Source: Acetivibrio cellulolyticus CD2 | GTDB lineage: Bacteria > Bacillota > Clostridia > Acetivibrionales > Acetivibrionaceae | DNA length: 64,000 bases | Direction of reading: 5' to 3' | NCBI RefSeq assembly: GCF_000179595.2 | Contig: NZ_JH556658.1 | Span: 795,615-859,614, forward strand | Notes under the pieces: model-generated | Told to the model about the DNA's origin: nothing | The model's input: the letters and a program-made list of their open reading frames with translations, nothing else | The model's database searches: none | Translations under genes and position numbers: made by a program | Shown here: one piece after another, positions 14,373 through 21,731 of the stretch | How positions within the stretch are numbered: position 1 is the stretch's first letter | Layout: every line of letters begins with the position of its first letter

Positions 14373-14540
14373 ATAAAGGAATTTACAAAACTGCCTGAAG
14401 CAGAGCTTGAAATTATGATGATTATGTGGGAAAGTGGTCAAAACGTGACCAGTGAATATATTATGGAAATGTTAAGTGAAAAAAAGTACAAATATTTTAC
14501 GAACCTTGAGAATCTATTCCAACCATGTGATATAATGTGA
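14373..14540 (+). pseudogene. Truncated BlaI/MecI-type repressor remnant
   Basis: Behind AAGGTGATT a frame reads KEFTKLPEAELEIMM... through MWESGQNVTSEYIMEML, the N-terminal winged-helix start of BlaI/MecI/CopY repressors. The expected ATG is ATA (14373-14375). The frame leaves the family pattern after KKYKYFTNL and stops at 14540 after 55 codons, against about 120-130 in the family. No blaR partner follows. The remnant has lost its DNA-recognition wing and dimer domain, and the promoter of the next gene lies inside it. Confidence 0.65.
14506..14536 (+). promoter_or_regulatory. Candidate promoter for the dockerin protein at 14575
   Basis: TTGAGA (14506-14511) lies 19 bases before a consensus TATAAT (14531-14536), at the end of the blaI remnant. 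The spacer is long but the -10 is perfect. Confidence 0.45.
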
Positions 14541-14574
14541 ATGTACATAAATTTAATTATGGGGAGGAATTAAT

Positions 14575-15159
14575 ATGAAAATTGTATCAAAAAAGAGATT
14601 TTTATCACTTTTAGTCCTTACTGGTGCTCTTATCTTTAATACAATAGGTATAAGTGCAGCAGAGGTCCGTGAGATCCCGGCAGGTGATGATCCTCAAATA
14701 AAAACTTTGGCTATTGGCTTTTCTGGATCATGTGTACTTAAAGTAACAGTTGACCCACCAGATATCAATGGAAATAGTACTTATAATTTTAATCCTATGT
14801 TTGAAGCACCAAAACCTTTTCAGTATGAAGTTGGTACAGAAGTTAAAATTACAAATATAACTCCTGTAATCAGGTGTGGAACAGATTTTCATTGTTTGCA
14901 AGATAATGAAGATACTTTATCCCTAGTCATGGACTCTGATAAAAGTGTAACTTTCAATTATCATGATGTACATAAGGGAGACATAAATGCGGATGGCAGC
15001 GTTAATAGTATTGATTTTGCAAATTTCAGGAAAGTGTTATTAGGTACTAATACCCAAAAATTTTTTCCCATGCTTTTAGATCTAGATAAAGATGGTGAAG
15101 TAACATCAATAGATTTTGCTTTACTCAGACAACAGCTGCTTGGCTTGAATAAAATGTAA
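14575..15159 (+). CDS. Secreted small protein with a type I dockerin
   Basis: The 194-residue product opens with a Sec signal peptide (KIVSKKRFLSLLVLTGALIF, cut after about SAA at 27-29). Residues 30-130 form a beta-rich domain that I do not recognise, with a Cys pair at RCGTDFHC. A two-repeat dockerin covers the last 65 residues, with calcium loops GDINADGSVNSIDFANFR and LDKDGEVTSIDFALLR. Dockerins bind cohesins of a scaffoldin, so the protein is probably a cellulosome component although no catalytic domain is evident. It could be a regulator, inhibitor or structural part. ATG 14575 follows GGGGAGG. Confidence 0.8.
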   Translation: MKIVSKKRFLSLLVLTGALIFNTIGISAAEVREIPAGDDPQIKTLAIGFSGSCVLKVTVDPPDINGNSTYNFNPMFEAPKPFQYEVGTEVKITNITPVIRCGTDFHCLQDNEDTLSLVMDSDKSVTFNYHDVHKGDINADGSVNSIDFANFRKVLLGTNTQKFFPMLLDLDKDGEVTSIDFALLRQQLLGLNKM

Positions 15160-15258
15160 ATTTAGTTATTAAATTTAAATAATGATATTCTAAATATTAG
15201 AAATTCAATATATAATACTTTTGTGTAATAAATTTATTTTAATATCAGGGGGAGTAAT

Positions 15259-15636
15259 ATGCCAACTTATGCAGGTTTTTGGAAACGTCTTGTAGCTATT
15301 ATCATTGATGCTGTCATACTAGGCATTGTGGATTGGATACTTAATGGTGTTCTTGGACAAAGACTTGGAAGTTCTTTTGGCGCACTAGCAGGTGCAGTTT
15401 ATTTCATATTGATGGAAAGCTCATCAATGCAGGGAACTGTTGGAAAAATGGCTATTGGTATAAAGGTAACTGATTTGGATGGAAACAGAATTTCAACTGG
15501 TAAAGCTATAGTAAGGTATATTGGTAAAATAATATCCGGTATAATCCTTTTTATAGGTTATATTATGGCTGCATTTACTGCAAACAAACAAGCTTTACAT
15601 GATATGATAGCTTCTACGCTTGTAGTAGAACGCTAA
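15259..15636 (+). CDS. RDD-family membrane protein
   Basis: The 125-residue protein starts at ATG 15259 behind AGGGGGAG. It has the RDD family pattern. GFWKRLVAIIIDAVIL holds the Arg-Asp of the first span, two further spans follow (about 35-55 and 90-110), and QGTVGKMAIGIKVTD and LHDMIASTLVV are the characteristic conserved boxes. RDD proteins are short integral membrane proteins, some of which act in Na+ or Li+/H+ exchange, but most are uncharacterised. It stands alone between the dockerin protein and a terminator. Confidence 0.85.
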   Translation: MPTYAGFWKRLVAIIIDAVILGIVDWILNGVLGQRLGSSFGALAGAVYFILMESSSMQGTVGKMAIGIKVTDLDGNRISTGKAIVRYIGKIISGIILFIGYIMAAFTANKQALHDMIASTLVVER

Positions 15637-15696
15637 TATTCCGATGGCAGAGTTAATTAACACTCTGTTAAAAGTCAAAATCTGTATATAATAAAA

Positions 15697-15737
15697 GCAA
15701 GAGTTCCGGATATTTGTCCTGTAGCTCTTGCTTTTTT
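15697..15737 (+). terminator. Rho-independent terminator after the RDD gene
   Basis: GCAAGAG (15697-15703) pairs with CTCTTGC (15725-15731) and is followed by a T run. Confidence 0.8.
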
Positions 15738-15832
15738 ATACTATTATATTTACTGCGTTTTTGATATAATAACTTTTACAGTATTGTTAATAAATACATT
15801 TTGTGATCAAATAATTATAAGGAGGGATTTTA

Positions 15833-16330
15833 GTGTCAAATAGCACCAATAGTAACAGAGTACTAATCGTATATTTTTCTCAATTAGGTAATAGCAAATT
15901 TATAGCAGAAACTATTGCCCATGAGATAAAAGCCGACACTTTAGAAATTAAGCCCAAAAAGAGTTTGCCGAAAGCTACCTTCTTTAAGCTTTTTACAGGT
16001 GGAATGCAGGTTATATTTAAGTCCAAGCCTGAACTACTTCCATTTGATAAAAATCCAATGGATTATGATACTGTTATATTAGGTACACCTGTCTGGGCAG
16101 GTTCTTACGCTTCACCCTTCAATACGTTCTTTTCTCAAGTTGAAATCAAAGGAAAAAAGATTGCATTGTACTGCTGTTGTGGCGACTCTAAGGGAAAAAC
16201 CTTTGAGAATATGAAGAATGTTCTAAAAGACAATCAATTTATAGGCGAGCTAGAATTGAAATCCCCTTTAAATTCTAAGGAAGAAAGTATTAAGAAAACA
16301 ATAGAGTGGATAAAAACGATTTTACCATAG
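15833..16330 (+). CDS. Flavodoxin-like protein
   Basis: The 165-residue protein starts at GTG 15833 after AAGGAGGG. It has a flavodoxin fold. The FMN phosphate loop is VYFSQLGNSKFIAETIAHEI (about 14-33), the second loop is GTPVWAGSYASPFNTFF (about 84-100), and GKKIALYCCCGDSKG forms the fourth strand. The GxPVWxG loop is typical of the flavodoxin_4/NAD(P)H:quinone oxidoreductase-like branch in Clostridia. It probably carries electrons or reduces quinones with bound FMN. It is a single-gene unit between terminators. Which redox partner it serves is not visible. Confidence 0.82.
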   Translation: MSNSTNSNRVLIVYFSQLGNSKFIAETIAHEIKADTLEIKPKKSLPKATFFKLFTGGMQVIFKSKPELLPFDKNPMDYDTVILGTPVWAGSYASPFNTFFSQVEIKGKKIALYCCCGDSKGKTFENMKNVLKDNQFIGELELKSPLNSKEESIKKTIEWIKTILP

Positions 16331-16396
16331 TATAAACTACCAATATAAGTCTGTGTTCAGTTCAGACTACCTCTGCATAACTTTAATAAAATACAA

Positions 16397-16444
16397 AAAT
16401 CTCCTCTCTGGTTTGTACTTCACAATTTACAAGAGAGGAGATTT
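16397..16444. terminator. Bidirectional terminator between convergent genes
   Basis: AAATCTCCTCTC (16397-16408) pairs perfectly with GAGAGGAGATTT (16433-16444). It lies between the flavodoxin gene and the minus-strand foldase gene. Confidence 0.75.
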
Positions 16445-16495
16445 CCTAGTTTTTATACCTATAAAATAGAAATTAAAATATCAATGTTATAGCTG

Positions 16496-17983
16496 TTATT
16501 CCAAAGTATTAACTATGGCACTTTCAGCCTTGAATTGTACAAGAAGTTTATCGAAATAATTTTGCTTTTCTTGTGGATCCAATTCAGCTTTTATGCTATC
16601 TTTTACATCATCCAGTTTCAACTGAGTTTCAGGAATTTTTTCTTCAAGTTTTATGATATGATAGCCGAATTGAGTTTCAACGAGGTCGCTGATTTCGCCA
16701 ACTTTCATCGAGAAGGATTTCTCTTCAAACTCCTGTACCATTTCACCTTTTGAAAATGTATATCCATTAGGATAGTTTGCAGTACCAGGGTCTTCAGTAT
16801 ACTTATTCATCAACTCATCAAAATCTGCACCTGCTTTAATTTGAGCAAGAACTTCTTCAGCCTTCTTTTTAATTTCAGCTTTCTTTTGAGCGTCATAATC
16901 TTCTCCTGTAATCTCTTTTGTCGAGAAAAGAATATGTTTAGCTCTTACCTGCTCAGGTTGAATATACATACTTTTGTTATCTTCATAGTATTTTTTTATT
17001 GTTTCTTCACTTGCATTTACATTAGTTACCAAATCAAGGGCCATTTTATTAATGAGTTTAGAGTCTCTTAGGTTATTTGAAAACTGATATAATGTTACTC
17101 CACTTTCTTCCATAATGGATCTAAAATTTTCAACTCCGCCATAAGCTTGAATATAACTGTTAATTGTATCATTGATCTCTCCATAATCGCTTTCGGAAAG
17201 TGTGTAATTTCCTTTTGCTGCTTTCTGCATCAGTACTGTATATAAGACTAAGTTGTCAAAGCAGGTATCTTTTAGCGTTTTGAGGTCAGTTTCAGTAGGT
17301 TCTGTGGTATTATTATTCTTAAAGTTATTATATTGCGGATTGAATATATAATCGAAGTCCTTTTTATGGAGTGCTTGTCCGTTTACAGAACCGACAATTA
17401 CATCAGGTACAGTACTTACTGTTACTTTTCTTTTTTCTTTAATCCAGTCTACTTTTTTATCAAATACCTCAGAGAAAAACCTCACTGGGACATAGGTTCT
17501 ACCTTGATAAATGATAGATTCCATATATGTATTAATACCATCGGTTTTTATATTGAAACCGCTTAAGTCCAAATTGATTTTTATTGGTTGAATTGTTTTT
17601 ACCTTTTCGGCATAAACGTTTTCCTGAACACTGGAAGGTTTTTTCAAAATGTTTATTATTTTATTATTATTATCGACTTCTATATTGCATTTAAGAGTGT
17701 AGCAGAGATCTCTGAGTTTTACATAAATTCTGTCTTTATATGAAATTGTGCTAAATTCTACTGGTTTACCATCAAATTCAATTGTATCAGTTTTGAATAG
17801 CCCGGTTTCAGGTACTTGAACAGCAGGAGCTGTTTCAGTAGAAATAGGTGTTGCTGTTTCAGTTGTTTTTGAATCTGAACTTGTTACAGAAGTTTGAGAA
17901 TTTGGGACCGTTTCAGCATTTACCGCGATGCTAAAAGAAAGGGTAAATACAAGAACAGTAAATATTCTTGCTAAGTTTTTCAT
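16496..17983 (-). CDS. Secreted parvulin-type foldase with a copper-amine-oxidase-like N-terminal domain
   Basis: The start is ATG at 17983, set by GGGGGAG; upstream in-frame codons have no site. The 495-residue product has a signal peptide (NLARIFTVLVFTLSFSIAVNA) and a Thr/Ser-rich linker. A duplicated Cu_amine_oxidN1-type domain (about 60-190; VKLRDLCYTL, YVPVRFFSEVF) is followed by a SurA/PrsA-like N-terminal helical part (VNGQALHKKDFDYIF). A PpiC rotamase domain runs from about 340 to 450 (RAKHILF, FDELMNKYTEDPG, FGYHIIKLEE). It should catalyse prolyl isomerisation and assist folding of exported proteins, with the N-terminal domain probably holding it in the wall. There is no lipobox Cys, unlike classical PrsA. 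Confidence 0.85.
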   Translation of the reverse strand: MKNLARIFTVLVFTLSFSIAVNAETVPNSQTSVTSSDSKTTETATPISTETAPAVQVPETGLFKTDTIEFDGKPVEFSTISYKDRIYVKLRDLCYTLKCNIEVDNNNKIINILKKPSSVQENVYAEKVKTIQPIKINLDLSGFNIKTDGINTYMESIIYQGRTYVPVRFFSEVFDKKVDWIKEKRKVTVSTVPDVIVGSVNGQALHKKDFDYIFNPQYNNFKNNNTTEPTETDLKTLKDTCFDNLVLYTVLMQKAAKGNYTLSESDYGEINDTINSYIQAYGGVENFRSIMEESGVTLYQFSNNLRDSKLINKMALDLVTNVNASEETIKKYYEDNKSMYIQPEQVRAKHILFSTKEITGEDYDAQKKAEIKKKAEEVLAQIKAGADFDELMNKYTEDPGTANYPNGYTFSKGEMVQEFEEKSFSMKVGEISDLVETQFGYHIIKLEEKIPETQLKLDDVKDSIKAELDPQEKQNYFDKLLVQFKAESAIVNTLE

Positions 17984-18278
17984 TGTTGACTCCCCCATAT
18001 AATTATTATAATTGATCAAAAGCCTATTTGTTTTTGACCAATTTAACTTTAATTATATCATATAATTGCGGGGGGCACTATAAAAATATAGCATTTAATA
18101 GTATTTACCTGTATTACATAACGTAATAAAGAATCACACTATAGAATTGTTAATAAAGGATATAAGTGGCCTTTGCTTTTTAAAGCTCTAAAATACTTAC
18201 AGACGAGGCCAGAAGACCCCATCTGTAAAGTTTAATAATCTGCCTGTGTATTACAATTATATTCTTTGTTTATTATCA

Positions 18279-19037
18279 TCAACAAAAGTCTTTACCAATA
18301 TTAACCTGTTGTTTTTGTAAAAGTTTTAACCTTACGAAGATTACCATTTTTTCGATAATCTTATCAAAGGTAAATTCACCTTTATTGTTGCATCCAAGGT
18401 TTGTAGGATCTTTTAAAATGTCATCTTCGAAGATTTTTACTTCCTCAAGTTCGCAGAATATTTTTTCATTGAATAATTCATTATGAATAAAGTTCATTTC
18501 GCATGTGTCACTTCCAATAATTTCTTGGCCGCAAAAGTCACAACCTTTTATATTGTCATTAAATAAAGCTACTTCTTTTGTTTCTCCAGTTGCATGCATT
18601 ACTGGGGGAACATCAAATATAACTTTTGTTACGCACCTAAAAGGTACATTTACAGTTGTATGCTTAATTTTCCCGCTTATCCCGTTCTTGCATTCGTTAA
18701 CACATTCAATAGTTGCAAATTCAATGTTTTTTCTTACAAATCCGCTAATAAATAATTTTCCGGTTTTCCTAGTTTTGCATTCATGTTCGAATCCAGTTTC
18801 AATTACTTTGCATTGCGTGATAAACAAGTTCTTTTTAATTCTTTTAATTTCAAAAGCAGGTTCTTCAAGCTGAATAACTGATTCTACATCGATTTGGATA
18901 ACAGGTTCAGCAAGAACTACAGGTATTTTTCCTACAAAAGGACCGTTAAATCCTTTTGGTGTTAAAAGTTCATTTGAACATTCGGTAAGTGTCTCAGATT
19001 CAATAATTCCAGCTTTGCAAGTAAATTCTTTATCCAT
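18279..19037 (-). CDS. CsxC-like spore surface protein (first of two)
   Basis: The start is ATG at 19037, with AGGAGG ten bases before it. The 252-residue protein has the order seen in clostridial CsxC-type spore proteins. GPFVGKIPVVLAEPVIQIDVES is followed by the EIKRIKKNLFITQCKVI box and by GKLFISGFVRKNIEFAT. A cysteine-rich middle part and a FDKIIEKMVIFVRLKLLQKQQV tail complete it. It has about a dozen cysteines, which suits cross-linking in an exosporium or coat layer. It has no signal peptide, as expected for a protein made in the mother cell. A diverged paralog lies immediately upstream on the same strand. The family call is from memory of the motif pattern and should be confirmed by search. 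Confidence 0.65.
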   Translation of the reverse strand: MDKEFTCKAGIIESETLTECSNELLTPKGFNGPFVGKIPVVLAEPVIQIDVESVIQLEEPAFEIKRIKKNLFITQCKVIETGFEHECKTRKTGKLFISGFVRKNIEFATIECVNECKNGISGKIKHTTVNVPFRCVTKVIFDVPPVMHATGETKEVALFNDNIKGCDFCGQEIIGSDTCEMNFIHNELFNEKIFCELEEVKIFEDDILKDPTNLGCNNKGEFTFDKIIEKMVIFVRLKLLQKQQVNIGKDFC

Positions 19038-19175
19038 ATTGTAACCTCCTAAAATATTATTTTGGATAGGTATAAGACGATTCAAACACTATCTAATAAT
19101 AATATATGAGAAGGTTAACAAAATGTGTTAACATAATTGATTGTTTGCATTTTTTGCATGGCTTAATGCTTCTGT

Positions 19176-19871
19176 CTATTTTGCGTTATAGGGTATATAC
19201 ATCGGAATACTTACCTGTTGCCATTGTAAAAGTGTAAATATTATTGATACAGTTATGAACTCTATTAAGGTATCAAATGTATTATCATCGTTGGAAGAAT
19301 CCTTGGGAAATATATTTTTACGAGCAATATCCGCCTCTCGGATGTCTGTCTCCTCTAGCTCGCAGAACAGTCTTTCCTTTGATAAATTAAAATTTCCATG
19401 CTCATTTGACATTTCCGGCAAACTGACTGATATAAACCTATTTGACGTTTTAAATACAGGGCGGGCACTGTATTCAATTTTTGCCGAGAATTCAAAGGGA
19501 ATTTTTATTTCTTTATAAAATATTTCTGCTGAACTAAATATCTCGCTTTCTGAGCAATCTTTAGCTGCATACTCTAAGTTTTCGATTATGTAACCATTTA
19601 GAAAGATTTTTCCGCTTTTTTTATTGCCTGTATCCAACAGCTTGCACTGAGTGAGGCATATATTTCTTGAACAACTACGTATGTCTACAACAGAATGTCC
19701 AAGATATATTTCCGATTCAATATTAATATGTACTTTAGATTGAGAGATAATTACAGGAATTCTGGCAACTAAAGGTCCGTATCGGCTAGTCGGACTTATT
19801 GGCTCACTTTCGATTTCTGTTATAGTTTTTGACTCAACTCTGACCTCTTTATTTTTACTTTCGTTATTCAT
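19176..19871 (-). CDS. CsxC-like spore surface protein, diverged paralog
   Basis: ATG at 19871 is preceded by AAGGAGT; an upstream in-frame ATG at 19904 has no site. The 231-residue protein follows the same plan as its neighbour: GPLVARIPVIISQSKVHINIES, then RNICLTQCKLLDTG, GKIFLNGYIIENLEYAA, and a TFDTLIEFITVSIIFTLLQW tail. It has lost most of the cysteines (about four remain). The tandem arrangement, shared strand and common ending before a QQV segment point to duplication and divergence. A late sporulation sigma factor probably controls both, but I cannot identify the promoter with confidence. Confidence 0.6.
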   Translation of the reverse strand: MNNESKNKEVRVESKTITEIESEPISPTSRYGPLVARIPVIISQSKVHINIESEIYLGHSVVDIRSCSRNICLTQCKLLDTGNKKSGKIFLNGYIIENLEYAAKDCSESEIFSSAEIFYKEIKIPFEFSAKIEYSARPVFKTSNRFISVSLPEMSNEHGNFNLSKERLFCELEETDIREADIARKNIFPKDSSNDDNTFDTLIEFITVSIIFTLLQWQQVSIPMYIPYNAK

Positions 19872-20029
19872 TACAGTACTCCTTTTAATAGGGTTCTTTT
19901 TCATAATATGAGTAAAAAACTGTTCCTATACCGTACATTTTAGCTTGTATTTAAAATAAAAAGATGTATAGCAGTAATTCGAAATTTTTAGTATAATAAA
20001 AAAATGTGAGTAATATTTTGGAGGGGAAT

Positions 20030-21730
20030 ATGGCTATTATTGGAATTGATTTAGGAACAACAAATAGTTTGGTTTCGTATTGGACTGAAGATGGATCTAT
20101 CGTTATACCAAATTCATTGGGACAGAATCTTACTCCATCTGTGATTAGTATAGATGATAACGGGGAAATACTGGTTGGCCAGATTGCAAAGGAAAGACAG
20201 ATAACACATCCGGAATTAAGCGCTTCTGTGTTCAAACGAAATATGGGAACTAAAAAGAAGTATATGCTTGGAACAAAAGAATTTTTGCCCGAAGAACTTT
20301 CGGCAATTGTTATAAAATCCTTAAAGGAAGATGCAGAACATCATCTGGGAATGCCAATAAGTGAAGCTGTTATCAGCGTTCCGGCTTACTTTAGTGATGC
20401 ACAAAGAAAAGCTACAAAAAGGGCAGGGGAGTTGGCTGGACTTCGCGTTGACAGATTAATTACCGAACCTACTGCTGCATCAATTGCGTATGGTTTACAC
20501 CAGAGAAATGCTGATACAAAGTTTCTTGTGTTTGACTTGGGTGGAGGAACCTTCGATGTATCTATCCTTGAATTATTCGAAAATGTAATGGAAGTGCGTG
20601 CTGTTGCTGGTGACAACTACCTTGGAGGAGAAGATTTTACGGAGATACTTGTATCTTTATTTCTAAAACATCACTCTCTTTCAACAAAGGATTTGGATGA
20701 TAAGACCAGTGCAATGCTCAAAAAGCAGGCAGAAGTGGCAAAACGTTCTTTCAGCGAAAAGAAAACAGCTTCTATCAGTTGTAATATGAACGAAGAAACC
20801 CTGGAATTTGATATAAGCCTTGATGAATACGAAGCAGCTACCAAGCATTTATTCCAGCGCTTGAGAGAGCCAGTTGAACGTGCTTTAAGCGATGCTTCGC
20901 TAAAGCTTAGTGATATAGAATCAATCATTTTAGTGGGCGGAGCAACTAAGCTTCCGTTGGTACGTTCGTTTGTCAGCAAACTTTTTGGAAAACTTGCATA
21001 TATAAACATAAATCCTGATGAAGTAGTTGCAATAGGAGCTGGTATACAGGCTGCTCTAAAGGGAAAATCGAGTTCAATAAAGGAAGTTATACTAACAGAT
21101 GTTTGCCCCTATACACTTGGGACAGGCGTTTCAATAAGAAGATCCCAGGGATATCATGAGCCGGGGCATTTTCTGCCTATTATAGAGCGAAATACTACAG
21201 TGCCTGTTAGCAGAGTTGAAAGGCTCTATACGATATATGACAACCAGAAATATATTAACGTGGATATTCTGCAGGGAGAGTCCCGTTTAACCAAGGATAA
21301 TATCTTTCTTGGTGAAATAAATATACCTGTTCCGCCAAAACCAGCGGGAGAAGAGGCAATTGATGTAAGGTTTACATATGATATCAACGGAATACTGGAA
21401 GTAGAGATAACTGCAGTGTCAACCGGATTAAAGAAAAGCATTGTAATTGAAAAAGATCCGGGTTACATGACTAAAGAAGAAATAGCAGATCGTATTGAAA
21501 GTTTGTCACACCTTAAGGTTCATCCTAGAGATAACCATGAGAATAAATTGCTGATTGCCCGTGGTGAAAGACTATTTGAAGAAAACATCGGAAATGCAAG
21601 GCAGGAAATAGGACAGCTGTTAAGAGAGTTTGAAGAAGTACTGGATAACCAGGATACAAAGCTTATTGCCGAAACCAGAAAGAGACTTTTCGAAATATTC
21701 AATTCGATTGATTTGAAAGGGGAGTTCTAA
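20030..21730 (+). CDS. hscC: HscC-type Hsp70 chaperone
   Basis: The start is ATG 20030, with TTGGAGGGG directly upstream; an in-frame GTG at 20006 lies before that site. The 566-residue product matches the short HscC branch of Hsp70, against about 610 for DnaK. Phosphate-1 loop GIDLGTTNS (4-12), SVFKRNMGT, EAVISVPAYF, FDLGGGTFDVS and ILVGGATKLPLVR give a complete ATPase. A shortened substrate domain follows (TTVPVSRVERLYT, NIFLGEINIPVPPKP, FTYDINGILEVEI). ATP-driven cycles of peptide binding are expected. It overlaps nothing and is followed after one base by a J-domain/TPR gene, repeating the pairing of E. coli HscC with DjlB/DjlC-type partners. Confidence 0.88.
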   Translation: MAIIGIDLGTTNSLVSYWTEDGSIVIPNSLGQNLTPSVISIDDNGEILVGQIAKERQITHPELSASVFKRNMGTKKKYMLGTKEFLPEELSAIVIKSLKEDAEHHLGMPISEAVISVPAYFSDAQRKATKRAGELAGLRVDRLITEPTAASIAYGLHQRNADTKFLVFDLGGGTFDVSILELFENVMEVRAVAGDNYLGGEDFTEILVSLFLKHHSLSTKDLDDKTSAMLKKQAEVAKRSFSEKKTASISCNMNEETLEFDISLDEYEAATKHLFQRLREPVERALSDASLKLSDIESIILVGGATKLPLVRSFVSKLFGKLAYININPDEVVAIGAGIQAALKGKSSSIKEVILTDVCPYTLGTGVSIRRSQGYHEPGHFLPIIERNTTVPVSRVERLYTIYDNQKYINVDILQGESRLTKDNIFLGEINIPVPPKPAGEEAIDVRFTYDINGILEVEITAVSTGLKKSIVIEKDPGYMTKEEIADRIESLSHLKVHPRDNHENKLLIARGERLFEENIGNARQEIGQLLREFEEVLDNQDTKLIAETRKRLFEIFNSIDLKGEF

Positions 21731-21731
21731 G

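Noticed and set aside
14373-14540. A functional BlaI repressor
   Set aside because: The start codon is missing and the wing and dimer domain are gone.
18175-18235. A terminator for the CsxC-like or foldase genes
   Set aside because: A TTACAGA/TCTGTAA pair is present, but the loop is large and the T tract unclear, so it was not annotated.
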